Of a stretch of 44,853 nt of DNA, positions 32,598 through 41,318 are shown in pieces. The translations under genes were made by a program, and so were the position numbers. Numbering within the stretch: the stretch's first letter is position 1; the number at the start of each line of letters is the position of its first letter. This DNA is from an uncultured Pelagibacteraceae bacterium (GTDB taxonomy: Bacteria > Pseudomonadota > Alphaproteobacteria > Pelagibacterales > Pelagibacteraceae): NCBI GenBank assembly GCA_902524235.1, contig CABZCF010000009.1, forward strand, positions 1 to 44,853, given 5' to 3'. A model generated the notes under the pieces. It saw only the letters and a program-made list of their open reading frames with translations. It had not been told where the DNA came from and did no database searches.

Positions 32598-33158
32598 ATG
32601 AAATATTTATTAATAACTATTTTTACTTTTTTTATAAATATTAGTTTATCAGCAGAGATATCCCATGAAAATTTCGACAAATTATTTAATGTAGGAACGA
32701 TGAAATCTCATGATAATGAATTTACGTTATATTTTAAGTCGAGAAAAAAACCTGTTTTAGCTAGAGGTGAAAGAGAAAATTACATAAAAGATTACCCACA
32801 AGATCTTTATATTTACTTTCATAATACAAAAAGTGATTTACCACTCATTTCTTATGAATGGTTTCCCAAAGAAGCAAAAAAAATAAGTAATTATAATACT
32901 TATCCTGTATTCCCTGAAGATTTTGCATATTACTTATTACAAGACAATAATACACTTGTATTGATAAATGCAAAAAAGCAATTCAAGAAAAACTTTGAGT
33001 TTAATATTAGGGAAAGAAAATTAACACTTCGTGAAGATAAAAATAAAATAGATTTTATAATTTCAACTTTTGTAAAAAACTGTGGGTTTAAGAATATTAA
33101 AGAAAATTATAATTGTTATTTTTATAAACCATTAGTCTCAAGCTATCTTTTTAACTAG
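32598..33158 (+). CDS. Secreted protein of unknown function
   Basis: I recognise no family. It has 186 aa with a signal peptide of about 18 residues (ending LSA). The mature part is rich in aromatic and charged residues (DYPQDLYIYFHN, ISYEWFPKEAKK) with two closely spaced Cys near the C-terminus (VKNCGFKNI and YNCYF) that could bond. No repeats or membrane segments are seen. Its 3' end overlaps the convergent ftsY by 8 bp. Confidence 0.65.
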   Translation: MKYLLITIFTFFINISLSAEISHENFDKLFNVGTMKSHDNEFTLYFKSRKKPVLARGERENYIKDYPQDLYIYFHNTKSDLPLISYEWFPKEAKKISNYNTYPVFPEDFAYYLLQDNNTLVLINAKKQFKKNFEFNIRERKLTLREDKNKIDFIISTFVKNCGFKNIKENYNCYFYKPLVSSYLFN

Positions 33159-34068
33159 CTTCCAAAAAAGCATCAGCAAATTTACCTGAGTCAAAAATTT
33201 GCAAATCATCTATTTTTTCTCCTAGTCCAAGCGCGATTATTGGTAACCTAAATTTTTGAGCTATTGCTATTAAAATTCCACCTTTTGCAGTTCCATCTAG
33301 TTTTGTCATTATTATTCCTGTTATTGGGATTATTTTATTAAACTCATCGACTTGATTAATTATATTCTGACCTGAGGTTGCGTCTAACACTAATATTACT
33401 TCATGAGGAGAGTCTGAAATAATTTTTTTTGTTACATTTGCTATTTTTTTGTATTCTTCCATTAAGTTTTTTTTATTTTGAAGTCGTCCAGCTGTATCTA
33501 ATAGTGTTTTATTAACATTTTTTGATTTAGCTTGCTCAGCAGCTTTGTATGCAACTGCGGCAGGATCGGAACCAGTAGAGGATTTAATAATTTCTACACC
33601 AATTCTTTTTGACCATTCCTCAAGCTGCTCTATAGCAGCAGCCCTGAATGTATCACATGCAGCAAAAGCCACTTTATTATCATTATCCTTTAAAATTTTA
33701 CCAATTTTTCCAATAGTTGTTGTTTTTCCTGCACCATTCACACCTGAGATTAAAATTATATCATTTAAATTTGATCTATCAAAAAAATTCTTCTTCTCTA
33801 AAGGAAGCATCAAATTTATTATAAACTCTTTTAATATTTTATTTATCTCATTAATTGGATCTAAATTGGGATCAATTTTTCTATCTGATATAATCGTTTT
33901 AATCTTAGCAGATGCTTCAACTCCAACATCTGAACTAATTAAAAATTCTTCTATTTCATCGAGTTTTTTATCGTCGATTTCCTTTTTAACAACAATTTCT
34001 CTAAACCCTTCGGAGATTTTACTAGCACTTTTTTTAAAACCTAATTTAAACTTTTCAAATATTCCCAT
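33151..34068 (-). CDS. ftsY: Signal recognition particle receptor FtsY
   Basis: SRP receptor GTPase of 305 aa, essentially the NG domain with a very short N-terminal region. Motifs are P-loop ISGVNGAGKTTTIGKIG, DTFRAAAIEQL, DTAGRLQNKKNLMEE and TKLDGTAKGGI, plus ALGLGEKIDDLQIFD at the end. The acidic A domain of enterobacterial FtsY is missing, as is usual in streamlined species. It directly precedes dapF in reverse order and overlaps the unknown secreted gene by 8 bp. Its SRP partner ffh is transcribed divergently about 1 kb away. Confidence 0.96.
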   Translation of the reverse strand: MGIFEKFKLGFKKSASKISEGFREIVVKKEIDDKKLDEIEEFLISSDVGVEASAKIKTIISDRKIDPNLDPINEINKILKEFIINLMLPLEKKNFFDRSNLNDIILISGVNGAGKTTTIGKIGKILKDNDNKVAFAACDTFRAAAIEQLEEWSKRIGVEIIKSSTGSDPAAVAYKAAEQAKSKNVNKTLLDTAGRLQNKKNLMEEYKKIANVTKKIISDSPHEVILVLDATSGQNIINQVDEFNKIIPITGIIMTKLDGTAKGGILIAIAQKFRLPIIALGLGEKIDDLQIFDSGKFADAFLEAS

Positions 34069-34892
34069 TATAAATTTATTTCAATTGATTTAATATTAGA
34101 TACTGCACCTTTCATTTTTATAGAATTATTTTTATTTATAGAAATAGATAAATTCCCCAATTTAAATTCTATATCTACCTCATTTCCAGTTAGACCGTTT
34201 ATTTTACTAGCAAAAGCAGTAGCACATGCAGCCGATCCGCAAGCCTTAGTTAATCCTGCTCCCCTTTCCCAGACCTTAACAAATATTTTTTTGCTATTCT
34301 TAATTTCAGCAAGTGTAATGTTACATCTATCTGGAAATAATTTATTTATTTCTAAATTTGGTCCAATATCCTCTAAATCAAAATTTTCCAATTTATCAAC
34401 AAAGAAAATAGCATGAGGATTACCCACATTTACTGCCGTACCACCAAAATATTCATTTTTATTTTTATCCACGATTTTTAAATTTAAATTTTTTGTATCC
34501 ATTTTCTGGCTAATAGGTATTTCTTTCCATTCAGTTTTTGCTATTCCAATAACTGTTTCAACTAAATTTTTGTCCAAAATTTTAGAATTTAAAACTCCTG
34601 CTTTTGTTTTTAAGATTATTTCTTTTTTATTGCTTTCTTCAGATATTAAATAAGCAACACACCTTGTGCCATTTCCACAAGCTCCAGACTCGCTTCCATC
34701 TGAATTATAAAATACTAAATAAGCATCGAACTCCTCTGCGTGGTTCATGATAATAAGTTGATCACAACCTATAAATGACCGATTACAAATTTTAATTATT
34801 TGGTCACTAGAAAGCTTAATTTCATCAGTTCTGTTATCGATAATCACAAAATCATTACCTAATCCATCCATTTTAAAAGCTTTAAAATTCAT
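34068..34892 (-). CDS. dapF: Diaminopimelate epimerase
   Basis: Cofactor-independent epimerase of the lysine/peptidoglycan pathway, converting LL- to meso-diaminopimelate. Two catalytic Cys are visible: GACGNGTRCV (first half) and KACGSAACATAFAS (second half), in the expected pseudo-symmetric layout. MDGLGNDFVIID is the N-terminal signature. At 274 aa it is intact. It shares one base with ftsY on the minus strand. The start faces the structured region before ffh. Confidence 0.96.
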   Translation of the reverse strand: MNFKAFKMDGLGNDFVIIDNRTDEIKLSSDQIIKICNRSFIGCDQLIIMNHAEEFDAYLVFYNSDGSESGACGNGTRCVAYLISEESNKKEIILKTKAGVLNSKILDKNLVETVIGIAKTEWKEIPISQKMDTKNLNLKIVDKNKNEYFGGTAVNVGNPHAIFFVDKLENFDLEDIGPNLEINKLFPDRCNITLAEIKNSKKIFVKVWERGAGLTKACGSAACATAFASKINGLTGNEVDIEFKLGNLSISINKNNSIKMKGAVSNIKSIEINL

Positions 34893-34914
34893 ATATTTAT
34901 ACTTAACTTATTTA

Positions 34915-34940
34915 TTGACTTTTTGAACCTCTATTATACT
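34915..34940 (+). promoter_or_regulatory. Candidate ffh promoter
   Basis: TTGACT (34915-34920) and TATACT (34935-34940) are good matches to -35 and -10 but lie only 14 bp apart, shorter than ideal; TTATTG at 34912 gives a 17-bp alternative. Either would start RNA near 34946, exactly at the first paired base of the leader structure. Confidence 0.45.
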
Positions 34941-34945
34941 TTACC

Positions 34946-35028
34946 GATGTTTCCGCAAAAAACTGCTATTTGCGGTGTCTTTGTTTACAAAGAGATCGAC
35001 ATCAGTCAGCGATATTCGCCCACTGATG
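34946..35028 (+). ncRNA. Structured RNA leader of the ffh operon (two alternative folds)
   Basis: Four helices can be drawn by eye. P1 34946-34951 / 34998-35003 (GATGTT with GACATC, one G-U) encloses P2 34953-34959 / 34969-34975 (CCGCAAA with TTTGCGG) and P3 34978-34983 / 34988-34993 (TCTTTG with CAAAGA), making a three-way junction. P4 35000-35006 / 35022-35028 (CATCAGT with ACTGATG) holds an inner GCGA/TCGC hairpin. P1 and P4 share bases 35000-35003 and so exclude each other, which is switch-like. It does not have the GGAA tetraloop or internal loops of SRP RNA. It may belong to a catalogued ffh-linked RNA family; I could not check. Confidence 0.7.
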
Positions 35029-35049
35029 CGTTAACTGCTGGAATGAAAT

Positions 35050-36408
35050 ATGTTTGAAAATTTGACAAATAAATTTGATGAAGTTTTTTCATCTTTAAAA
35101 AAAGCTCCATCTCTTGATGAAAATCAAGTGGATGAGGGATTTAAAGGCATACGGCTAGCATTGCTAGAAGCGGATGTATCTTTAGAGGTTGTCAAAGATT
35201 TTATTGAAAAAGTAAAACCTAAAGCAATAGGTCAAGAAATTATAAGATCCACTTCTCCAGGGGATATGGTTGTGAAGGTTGTCTATGACGAGCTTGTAAA
35301 CTTATTAGGAACAAAAAATATAGAAATTAATCTAAACTCAGTCCCACCTGTTCCAATAATGATGGTTGGATTACAGGGTTCAGGAAAAACAACTACTACT
35401 GCGAAAATAGCTAAATATATTGAAAAGAATAATAAAAAAAAAGTTATGATGGTAAGTTTGGACGTTTATCGTCCTGCTGCACAAGAGCAATTAAAACTAT
35501 TGGGTGATCAAAATAATATTATAACTTTACCAATTATAGAGGGCCAATTACCCGCCGATATTTGTAGACGAGCATTAAGTGCAGCTAGCTTAAACGGATC
35601 TGAGGTCTTATTGTTTGATACTGCTGGCAGAACTCAAATTGATCTTCAAATGATGAGTGAGATTAAAGAAATAGAAAATATCATTAAACCAAATGAGGTA
35701 ATGCTTGTTGCAGACTCACTCACGGGTCAAGTTGCTGCAAACGTTGCAAAAGAATTTAAAAATACAGTAGATGTTTCAGGGATAGTTCTTACAAGATCAG
35801 ATGGTGACGGTCGTGGAGGTGCTGCTTTAAGCATGAAACACGTAGCAAATGTACCAGTAAAATTCTTGGGTGTAGGAGAAAAAATCGATAATCTAGAGGT
35901 TTTTCATCCTGATAGAGTTGCAAATAGAATATTAGGTATGGGGGATATTGTATCTCTTGTAGAAAAAGCTTCTGAAGATCTAGATGAGGAAAAATTAAAA
36001 AAAGCTGAAGAAAAATTAAAGAAAGGACAATTTTCTCTTGATGACTACCTAGGTCAACTAAGACAAATGAAAAAAATGGGTGGTATTGAAGGCGTAATGT
36101 CTTTTTTACCAGGGGTCTCTAAAATTAAATCTCAAATGGATCAAGCTGGCGTAGATGAAAAAATTATTACCCAAAATGAAGCTGTTATTTTATCGATGAC
36201 CAAAAGAGAGAGAGAAAATCCTAAAATAATTGATGGCTCAAGAAAAAAAAGAATTGCTAATGGTTCTGGAACCGACATTGCCACTATCAATAAATTATTA
36301 AAACAATTTAAAATGATGTCTGAAATGATGAAAAAGATGTCAAAAGGAAATATGAAAGGAATGGCGGACAAGGGATTGCCACCAGAACTTTTTAATCAAC
36401 TTAAATAA
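35050..36408 (+). CDS. ffh: Signal recognition particle protein Ffh
   Basis: SRP54-type GTPase of 452 aa that binds signal peptides and SRP RNA. The N domain is followed by the G domain with [31 protein letters not shown] and the alphaproteobacterial form [14 protein letters not shown], then the [13 protein letters not shown] linker. The Met-rich M domain contains the RNA-binding [13 protein letters not shown] and many Met near the end. A weak GGA site precedes the start; the leader upstream is structured. First gene of ffh-rpsP-trmD-rplS. Confidence 0.97.
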   Translation: MFENLTNKFDEVFSSLKKAPSLDENQVDEGFKGIRLALLEADVSLEVVKDFIEKVKPKAIGQEIIRSTSPGDMVVKVVYDELVNLLGTKNIEINLNSVPPVPIMMVGLQGSGKTTTTAKIAKYIEKNNKKKVMMVSLDVYRPAAQEQLKLLGDQNNIITLPIIEGQLPADICRRALSAASLNGSEVLLFDTAGRTQIDLQMMSEIKEIENIIKPNEVMLVADSLTGQVAANVAKEFKNTVDVSGIVLTRSDGDGRGGAALSMKHVANVPVKFLGVGEKIDNLEVFHPDRVANRILGMGDIVSLVEKASEDLDEEKLKKAEEKLKKGQFSLDDYLGQLRQMKKMGGIEGVMSFLPGVSKIKSQMDQAGVDEKIITQNEAVILSMTKRERENPKIIDGSRKKRIANGSGTDIATINKLLKQFKMMSEMMKKMSKGNMKGMADKGLPPELFNQLK

Positions 36409-36419
36409 AAAGGAGAAAA

Positions 36420-36929
36420 ATGTTAAAACTTAGATTATCAATGGGAGGTACAAAAAAACGTCCCGTATACAAAATAGTTGTTGCGGATAGTAGATTTTCT
36501 AGAGACGGAAGATTTATTGAGAAACTTGGATTCTTTAATCCTCTAATACCAAAGGATAAAAAGGAACGTGTTGGTCTAGAGGCAGAGAGAATCAAATACT
36601 GGCTAGGACAAGGTGCTCAACCAACAACAAGAGTAGCTAGGATCTTAGGTGAAAATCAAATAATGCCTATGCCGCAAAAAGGAAACAATCCTCAAAAAGC
36701 TGTACCAAAGAAAGATAGAAAAAAAGAGGATAAATCGGAGACATCAAAAGACGGGGGCAAAACATCAGAAGCTCCTAAAGAAGAAAAGAAAGCGGAAGCT
36801 CCTAAGGAAGAGAAAAAGGAAGAGGCTCCTAAAGAAGAAAAGAAAGCGGAAGCTCCTAAGGAAGAGAAAAAGGAAGAGGCTCCTAAAGAAGAAAAGAAAG
36901 TGGAAGCTCCTAAGGAAGAGAAAAAATAA
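36420..36929 (+). CDS. rpsP: Ribosomal protein bS16 with long repetitive C-terminal tail
   Basis: Residues 1 to about 85 are normal bS16 ([52 protein letters not shown]). The remainder, up to residue 169, is a Lys/Glu-rich low-complexity tail; the last 52 residues are a tandem APKEEKKAE / APKEEKKEE repeat. The tail roughly doubles the usual 80-90 aa length. A clear AGGAG precedes the ATG. trmD follows after 2 bp, with no rimM between them. Confidence 0.95.
   Translation: MLKLRLSMGGTKKRPVYKIVVADSRFSRDGRFIEKLGFFNPLIPKDKKERVGLEAERIKYWLGQGAQPTTRVARILGENQIMPMPQKGNNPQKAVPKKDRKKEDKSETSKDGGKTSEAPKEEKKAEAPKEEKKEEAPKEEKKAEAPKEEKKEEAPKEEKKVEAPKEEKK
36771..36929 (+). repeat. 54-nt in-frame tandem repeat in rpsP
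   Basis: Six 27-nt units starting GCTCCTAA, alternating two types so that the true period is 54 nt. Copies 36771-36824 and 36825-36878 appear identical base for base; the third (from 36879) has one substitution (GCG to GTG) and ends in the stop codon. Identity at synonymous sites indicates recent duplication by slippage, so copy number may vary between strains. Confidence 0.92.
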
Positions 36930-36931
36930 AA

Positions 36932-37621
36932 ATGTTTACTACAAGAATATTTACTTTGTACCCAGACATGTTTCCAGGCCCTCTAAACGAAGGATTATTT
37001 CGTAAGGCCATGGAAAAGAATATTTGGAATTTAGAAAAAGTAGATATTAGAAAATATGCTACTGATAAACATACTACAGTTGATGATACACCATATGGTG
37101 GAGGCTCTGGAATGCTCATGAAGCCAGATGTAGTAGCTAGTGCAATAGATAAAAATGTTAAAAAGGGTGAAAAGGTAATTTTTTTAACACCTAGGGGAAA
37201 AATTTTTAATCAAAGTATTGCCAAAGAACTTTCTTTGGAGAAATCAATAAATATAATTTGTGGTCGCTTCGAAGGCATAGACCAAAGAGTTGTTGAAACT
37301 AGGAATATTCAAGAATATAGCTTAGGTGATTTCATTTTATCAGGTGGGGAGACAGCAGCATTTGTCTTTGTCGATGCAATACTAAGATTGTTACCTGGAA
37401 TTCTTGGTAATGAAAATTCAATAAAAGATGAAAGTTTTGAAAATGGTCTTTTAGAGTATCCTCAGTATACAAAACCTCAAATTTGGGAGGAAAAAGGAGT
37501 CCCAAATGTACTTTTATCAGGAGATCATGCTAAAATTAAACACTGGCGTTTATCTCAATCTGAGGCTATAACACGCGACCGAAGGCCAGATTTATGGCAA
37601 AAATATAATAAAAAAAACTAA
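36932..37621 (+). CDS. trmD: tRNA (guanine-N1-)-methyltransferase TrmD
   Basis: SPOUT methyltransferase making m1G37 in tRNA to prevent frameshifting, 229 aa. Signatures are [41 protein letters not shown] and [17 protein letters not shown], which form the knot and AdoMet site, and the C-terminal [18 protein letters not shown]. Full length. It begins 2 bp after rpsP; the rplS ATG lies 16 bp downstream. Confidence 0.97.
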   Translation: MFTTRIFTLYPDMFPGPLNEGLFRKAMEKNIWNLEKVDIRKYATDKHTTVDDTPYGGGSGMLMKPDVVASAIDKNVKKGEKVIFLTPRGKIFNQSIAKELSLEKSINIICGRFEGIDQRVVETRNIQEYSLGDFILSGGETAAFVFVDAILRLLPGILGNENSIKDESFENGLLEYPQYTKPQIWEEKGVPNVLLSGDHAKIKHWRLSQSEAITRDRRPDLWQKYNKKN

Positions 37622-37637
37622 TTTGATAAACTTAATA

Positions 37638-38171
37638 ATGAAAACAATTGAAGAAATCAACAGAGCTAATGTTGCTAAAATATCTGCTGAAAAAAAGTTG
37701 CCTAATTTTTTTCCAGGAGACATTGTCAAAGTTGGTGTAAAAATAACTGAAGGTAAAAGAGATAGAATTCAGTACTTTGAAGGCGTTTGTATAGCGAAAA
37801 AAAATAGAGATATAAATTCATCATTTACAGTCAGAAAAATATCTTTTGGTGAAGGCGTTGAAAGAACATTTGCACTATATAGTCCGATTGTTGATTCTAT
37901 TAAAGTCATTAGATCTGGTCAGGTAAGAAGAGCTAAACTTTATTATTTAAGAGATAGAACTGGAAAATCAGCTCGTATTGCCGAAAAGATAAGAAAAAAT
38001 ATTGGAATAGAAGTAGAAACTAAATTAGAAAATAATAAAGAACCTATTCAAACGGAAAGCCAAGTCGCAGAAAATATTAAAGAAGAGTCAACTAAAAAAA
38101 CAGAAAACAAAGAAGATCCAAAAAAAGAGGAAGTTGTTAAAAAAGAAGAGGGATCTTCAGAAAAAAAATAA
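37638..38171 (+). CDS. rplS: Ribosomal protein bL19 with charged C-terminal tail
   Basis: Core residues about 5-118 are bL19: [50 protein letters not shown] and [18 protein letters not shown]. After that come about 58 residues of Glu/Lys/Ser/Thr-rich low complexity ([20 protein letters not shown]), absent from typical 115-120 aa L19. The ATG at 37638 is preferred over an upstream TTG at 37623 because homologues begin near MKTIEEI. leuC follows 9 bp later. Confidence 0.94.
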   Translation: MKTIEEINRANVAKISAEKKLPNFFPGDIVKVGVKITEGKRDRIQYFEGVCIAKKNRDINSSFTVRKISFGEGVERTFALYSPIVDSIKVIRSGQVRRAKLYYLRDRTGKSARIAEKIRKNIGIEVETKLENNKEPIQTESQVAENIKEESTKKTENKEDPKKEEVVKKEEGSSEKK

Positions 38172-38180
38172 TTTTTTCTA

Positions 38181-39584
38181 ATGCCTTACACTTTATACGA
38201 TAAGATTTGGAATCAGCACTTAGTACACCAACAAGATGATGGTACATCTTTGCTTTTTGTAGATAGACATTTAGTTCATGAGGTAACAAGCCCTCAAGCT
38301 TTTGAAGGTTTAAGAACATCAAATAGAAAAGTTAGACAACCGAGTTTAACTTTAGCAGTTGCTGATCATAATGTGCCAACTACGGATAGGTCTGAGGGTA
38401 TAATAGATGAAGACTCAAAAATTCAAGTAGAGACATTAGAAAAAAATTGTAAAGAATTTGGAATAAAATTGTTTGGAATGAACGATAAAAGACAAGGAAT
38501 TGTTCATATTATAGGTCCTGAGCAAGGTTTTACACAACCTGGTACAGTGATTGTATGCGGTGATAGTCATACAGCCACACACGGTGCATTTGGTGCCTTA
38601 GCTTTTGGAATCGGAACTTCTGAAGTTGAACATGTATTAGCAACTCAAACTTTAGTTCAAAAAAAGTCAAAAAACCTAAGAATAAATGTAAACGGTGAAT
38701 TATCAATTGGTGTAACATCCAAAGATGTAATTTTGCAAATAATTGGTAATATTGGAACAGCAGGTGGAACAGGTTATGTTATTGAGTATTCTGGAGATGT
38801 AATATCTTCATTAAGTGTTGAGCAAAGAATGACAATTTGCAATATGACTATTGAAGGTGGAGCAAGAGCTGGTTTAATAAAGCCTGATGATAAAACTTTC
38901 AATTACCTAAAAGGAAGACCTCTGTCTCCAAAAAACGGTAATTGGGATAAAGCATTAGACTTTTGGAGTAAACTTTATTCAGATAAAGATGCCACTTTTG
39001 ACAAAGAGGTTAACTTAAATGCAGAGGAGATAAAACCAATGGTCACGTGGGGAACGTCACCACAAGACGTTGTTCCAATTGATGGAAAAGTTCCAAACCC
39101 AGAAAATATTGCTGATCCAGATAAGAAAAGCTCTATTGAGAGATCTTTAAAATATATGGGATTAAAACCAGATATAAATGTTCAAGATATAAAAATTGAT
39201 AAAGTTTTTATTGGCAGTTGTACAAACGGCAGAATAGAAGACCTTAGAGAAGCTGCTAAGATACTAAAGGATAAAAAAATTGCTAAACATGTTCAAGCAA
39301 TGGTTGTTCCAGGCTCTGGATTAGTCAAAGAACAAGCTGAACAAGAGGGATTACATAAAATATTTATTAGTTCAGGTTTTGAATGGAGAGAGCCCGGTTG
39401 TTCAATGTGTTTGGCAATGAACGCAGATAAATTAAAACCAGAGGAAAGATGTGCATCTACATCAAATAGAAATTTTGAGGGTCGTCAAGGTAGAGGTGGC
39501 AGAACTCATCTTGTAAGTCCTGCAATGGCAGCCGCAGCAGCTGTCTCTGGTAATTTGGACGATGTAAGAAAATATACAAATTAA
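38181..39584 (+). CDS. leuC: 3-isopropylmalate dehydratase large subunit
   Basis: Aconitase-family [4Fe-4S] enzyme subunit of leucine synthesis, 467 aa. It begins with [20 protein letters not shown]; cluster Cys appear in [11 protein letters not shown] and in [10 protein letters not shown], and [20 protein letters not shown] carries substrate-site residues. The end [18 protein letters not shown] is standard. Its last base is shared with the leuD start (TAATG). Confidence 0.97.
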   Translation: MPYTLYDKIWNQHLVHQQDDGTSLLFVDRHLVHEVTSPQAFEGLRTSNRKVRQPSLTLAVADHNVPTTDRSEGIIDEDSKIQVETLEKNCKEFGIKLFGMNDKRQGIVHIIGPEQGFTQPGTVIVCGDSHTATHGAFGALAFGIGTSEVEHVLATQTLVQKKSKNLRINVNGELSIGVTSKDVILQIIGNIGTAGGTGYVIEYSGDVISSLSVEQRMTICNMTIEGGARAGLIKPDDKTFNYLKGRPLSPKNGNWDKALDFWSKLYSDKDATFDKEVNLNAEEIKPMVTWGTSPQDVVPIDGKVPNPENIADPDKKSSIERSLKYMGLKPDINVQDIKIDKVFIGSCTNGRIEDLREAAKILKDKKIAKHVQAMVVPGSGLVKEQAEQEGLHKIFISSGFEWREPGCSMCLAMNADKLKPEERCASTSNRNFEGRQGRGGRTHLVSPAMAAAAAVSGNLDDVRKYTN

Positions 39585-40189
39585 TGAAAAAATTTAAAAA
39601 TCTGAAAAGCATTCCCGCTTATCTTCCAATAGTAAATATTGATACAGATATGATTATTCCAAAACAATTTTTAAAAACTATAAAAAGAACTGGTTTAGGA
39701 AAAAGCTTATTTTTTGAAATGCGATACGACCATAATGGAAAAGAAATAAAAGACTTTATATTAAATAATGAACCTTATAATAATTCAAAAATCTTAATTG
39801 CAGGAAAAAATTTTGGTTGTGGGTCCTCAAGGGAACATGCGCCTTGGGCGCTGCTAGATTTTGGAATAACTTGTGTAATAAGTTCAAGTTATGCAGATAT
39901 TTTTTATAATAATTGCTTTAAAAATGGGATATTGCCAATCACAATATCAGAGGAAAAAATTAAAGAATTGGCAGAATATTCTAATCGTAAAGAGGAAATT
40001 TCAATTGATTTAATTGAACAAAAAATAACGTTTGGAAATAACGAAATTAAATTTGAAATAGATGATTTTAAAAAAGAATGTCTTATAGAAGGTTATGACG
40101 ATATCGCTTTATCTTTAAATCATAAATCTAAAATTGAGTCTTTTGAAAATAAGGTTAAATCTGAAAGACCTTGGATTTTTAATGATTAA
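39584..40189 (+). CDS. leuD: 3-isopropylmalate dehydratase small subunit
   Basis: Swivelling-domain partner of LeuC, 201 aa. Signatures are [39 protein letters not shown] and [19 protein letters not shown]. Overlaps leuC by one base and leuB by 8 bp, so the three subunits or enzymes are translated together. Confidence 0.96.
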   Translation: MKKFKNLKSIPAYLPIVNIDTDMIIPKQFLKTIKRTGLGKSLFFEMRYDHNGKEIKDFILNNEPYNNSKILIAGKNFGCGSSREHAPWALLDFGITCVISSSYADIFYNNCFKNGILPITISEEKIKELAEYSNRKEEISIDLIEQKITFGNNEIKFEIDDFKKECLIEGYDDIALSLNHKSKIESFENKVKSERPWIFND

Positions 40190-41291
40190 AGTAAAAAAAA
40201 GAAAAATCCTTTTATTACCAGGAGATGGTATCGGACCAGAGGTAATTGTAGAGGTTAGAAAAATAATAGAATGGCTAAATCATAATAGATCACTTGATTT
40301 TGAAATCGATGAAGATTTAGTTGGTGGAGCTGCTTATGATAAACATGGAACACCAATTACTGACGAAGTATTTTATAAAGCATTAGAAAGCCAAGCAGTA
40401 GTTTTAGGGGCAGTGGGTGGTCCTAAATGGGATAATTTAGAATTTTCAAAAAAACCAGAAAGAGCACTTCTAAAACTTCGAAAAGAATTAAAGTTATTTG
40501 CAAATTTGAGACCTGCGATATGCTTTAAGCAACTTGTTGATGCATCCAGTCTTAAGCCTGAAATAGTTTCCGGATTAGATATAATGATTGTTAGAGAATT
40601 AACTGGTGGGATTTATTTCGGTGAGCCTAGAGGTATCAAGCCAATTAATAATGGAGAAAGGAAAGGAATTAATACACATACCTATACATCAAAAGAAATA
40701 GAAAGGGTTGGTAGGATTGCTTTTGAATTAGCAAAGAAAAGAAATAATAAAGTTACCTCATGTGAAAAATCTAATGTCATGGAAGCAGGACAACTTTGGA
40801 AAGAGGAAATACAAACATTACATGATAAAGATTTTAAAGATGTACAACTGGAGCACATGCTTGCAGATAATTGTGCAATGCAGCTTTTAAGAAATCCTAA
40901 GCAATTTGATGTCATAGTTACTGATAATCTTTTTGGAGATATCCTTTCTGATGAAGCAGCTATGTTAACGGGTTCATTAGGGTTGCTGCCTTCAGCATCA
41001 CTAGGAGCAAAGGACAAGGACGGAAATATGAGATCAATGTATGAACCTGTCCATGGTTCAGCTCCTGATATCGCTGGTAAAGGTTTAGCTAATCCTATTG
41101 CAACAATTTTAAGTTTTTCAATGGCTTTGAAATACTCATTAAATTTAGATAAAGAAGCCAAAGAGCTAGAAAATGCGGTTCAAAAAGTCTTAAATGACGG
41201 ACTAAGAACAAAAGACATTTTGTCTAAGGGTAATAAGGAAGTTTCTACAAAAGTGATGGGTGATGCGGTTATTGCATATTTGCAAAAGTAG
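40182..41291 (+). CDS. leuB: 3-isopropylmalate dehydrogenase
   Basis: NAD-dependent oxidative decarboxylase of leucine synthesis, 369 aa from the ATG at 40182 ([20 protein letters not shown]), which overlaps leuD by 8 bp. A longer in-frame start at 40134 would add 16 residues unlike the family. Features include [24 protein letters not shown], and the substrate/metal site [19 protein letters not shown], then [19 protein letters not shown]. Complete. Confidence 0.97.
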   Translation: MIKVKKRKILLLPGDGIGPEVIVEVRKIIEWLNHNRSLDFEIDEDLVGGAAYDKHGTPITDEVFYKALESQAVVLGAVGGPKWDNLEFSKKPERALLKLRKELKLFANLRPAICFKQLVDASSLKPEIVSGLDIMIVRELTGGIYFGEPRGIKPINNGERKGINTHTYTSKEIERVGRIAFELAKKRNNKVTSCEKSNVMEAGQLWKEEIQTLHDKDFKDVQLEHMLADNCAMQLLRNPKQFDVIVTDNLFGDILSDEAAMLTGSLGLLPSASLGAKDKDGNMRSMYEPVHGSAPDIAGKGLANPIATILSFSMALKYSLNLDKEAKELENAVQKVLNDGLRTKDILSKGNKEVSTKVMGDAVIAYLQK

Positions 41292-41318
41292 TATTTTTAA
41301 ATTATTTTAACATAATAT

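Noticed and set aside
33545-34093. Plus-strand 182-codon ORF over ftsY
   Set aside because: It is the antisense of conserved ftsY GTPase motifs, has no ribosome site, and shows no family resemblance.
34946-35028. The ffh leader as the SRP (4.5S) RNA gene
   Set aside because: SRP RNA carries a conserved GGAA-type tetraloop and purine-rich internal loops bound by the M domain; none is present, and the folding is multibranched rather than one long rod.
36771-36929. The rpsP repeat as a CRISPR-like array
   Set aside because: Units are contiguous, in frame, without spacers, and encode a Lys/Glu tail.
40682-41161. Minus-strand 159-codon ORF over leuB
   Set aside because: Long but entirely antisense to conserved leuB motifs; its composition is what the complement of that gene would give.
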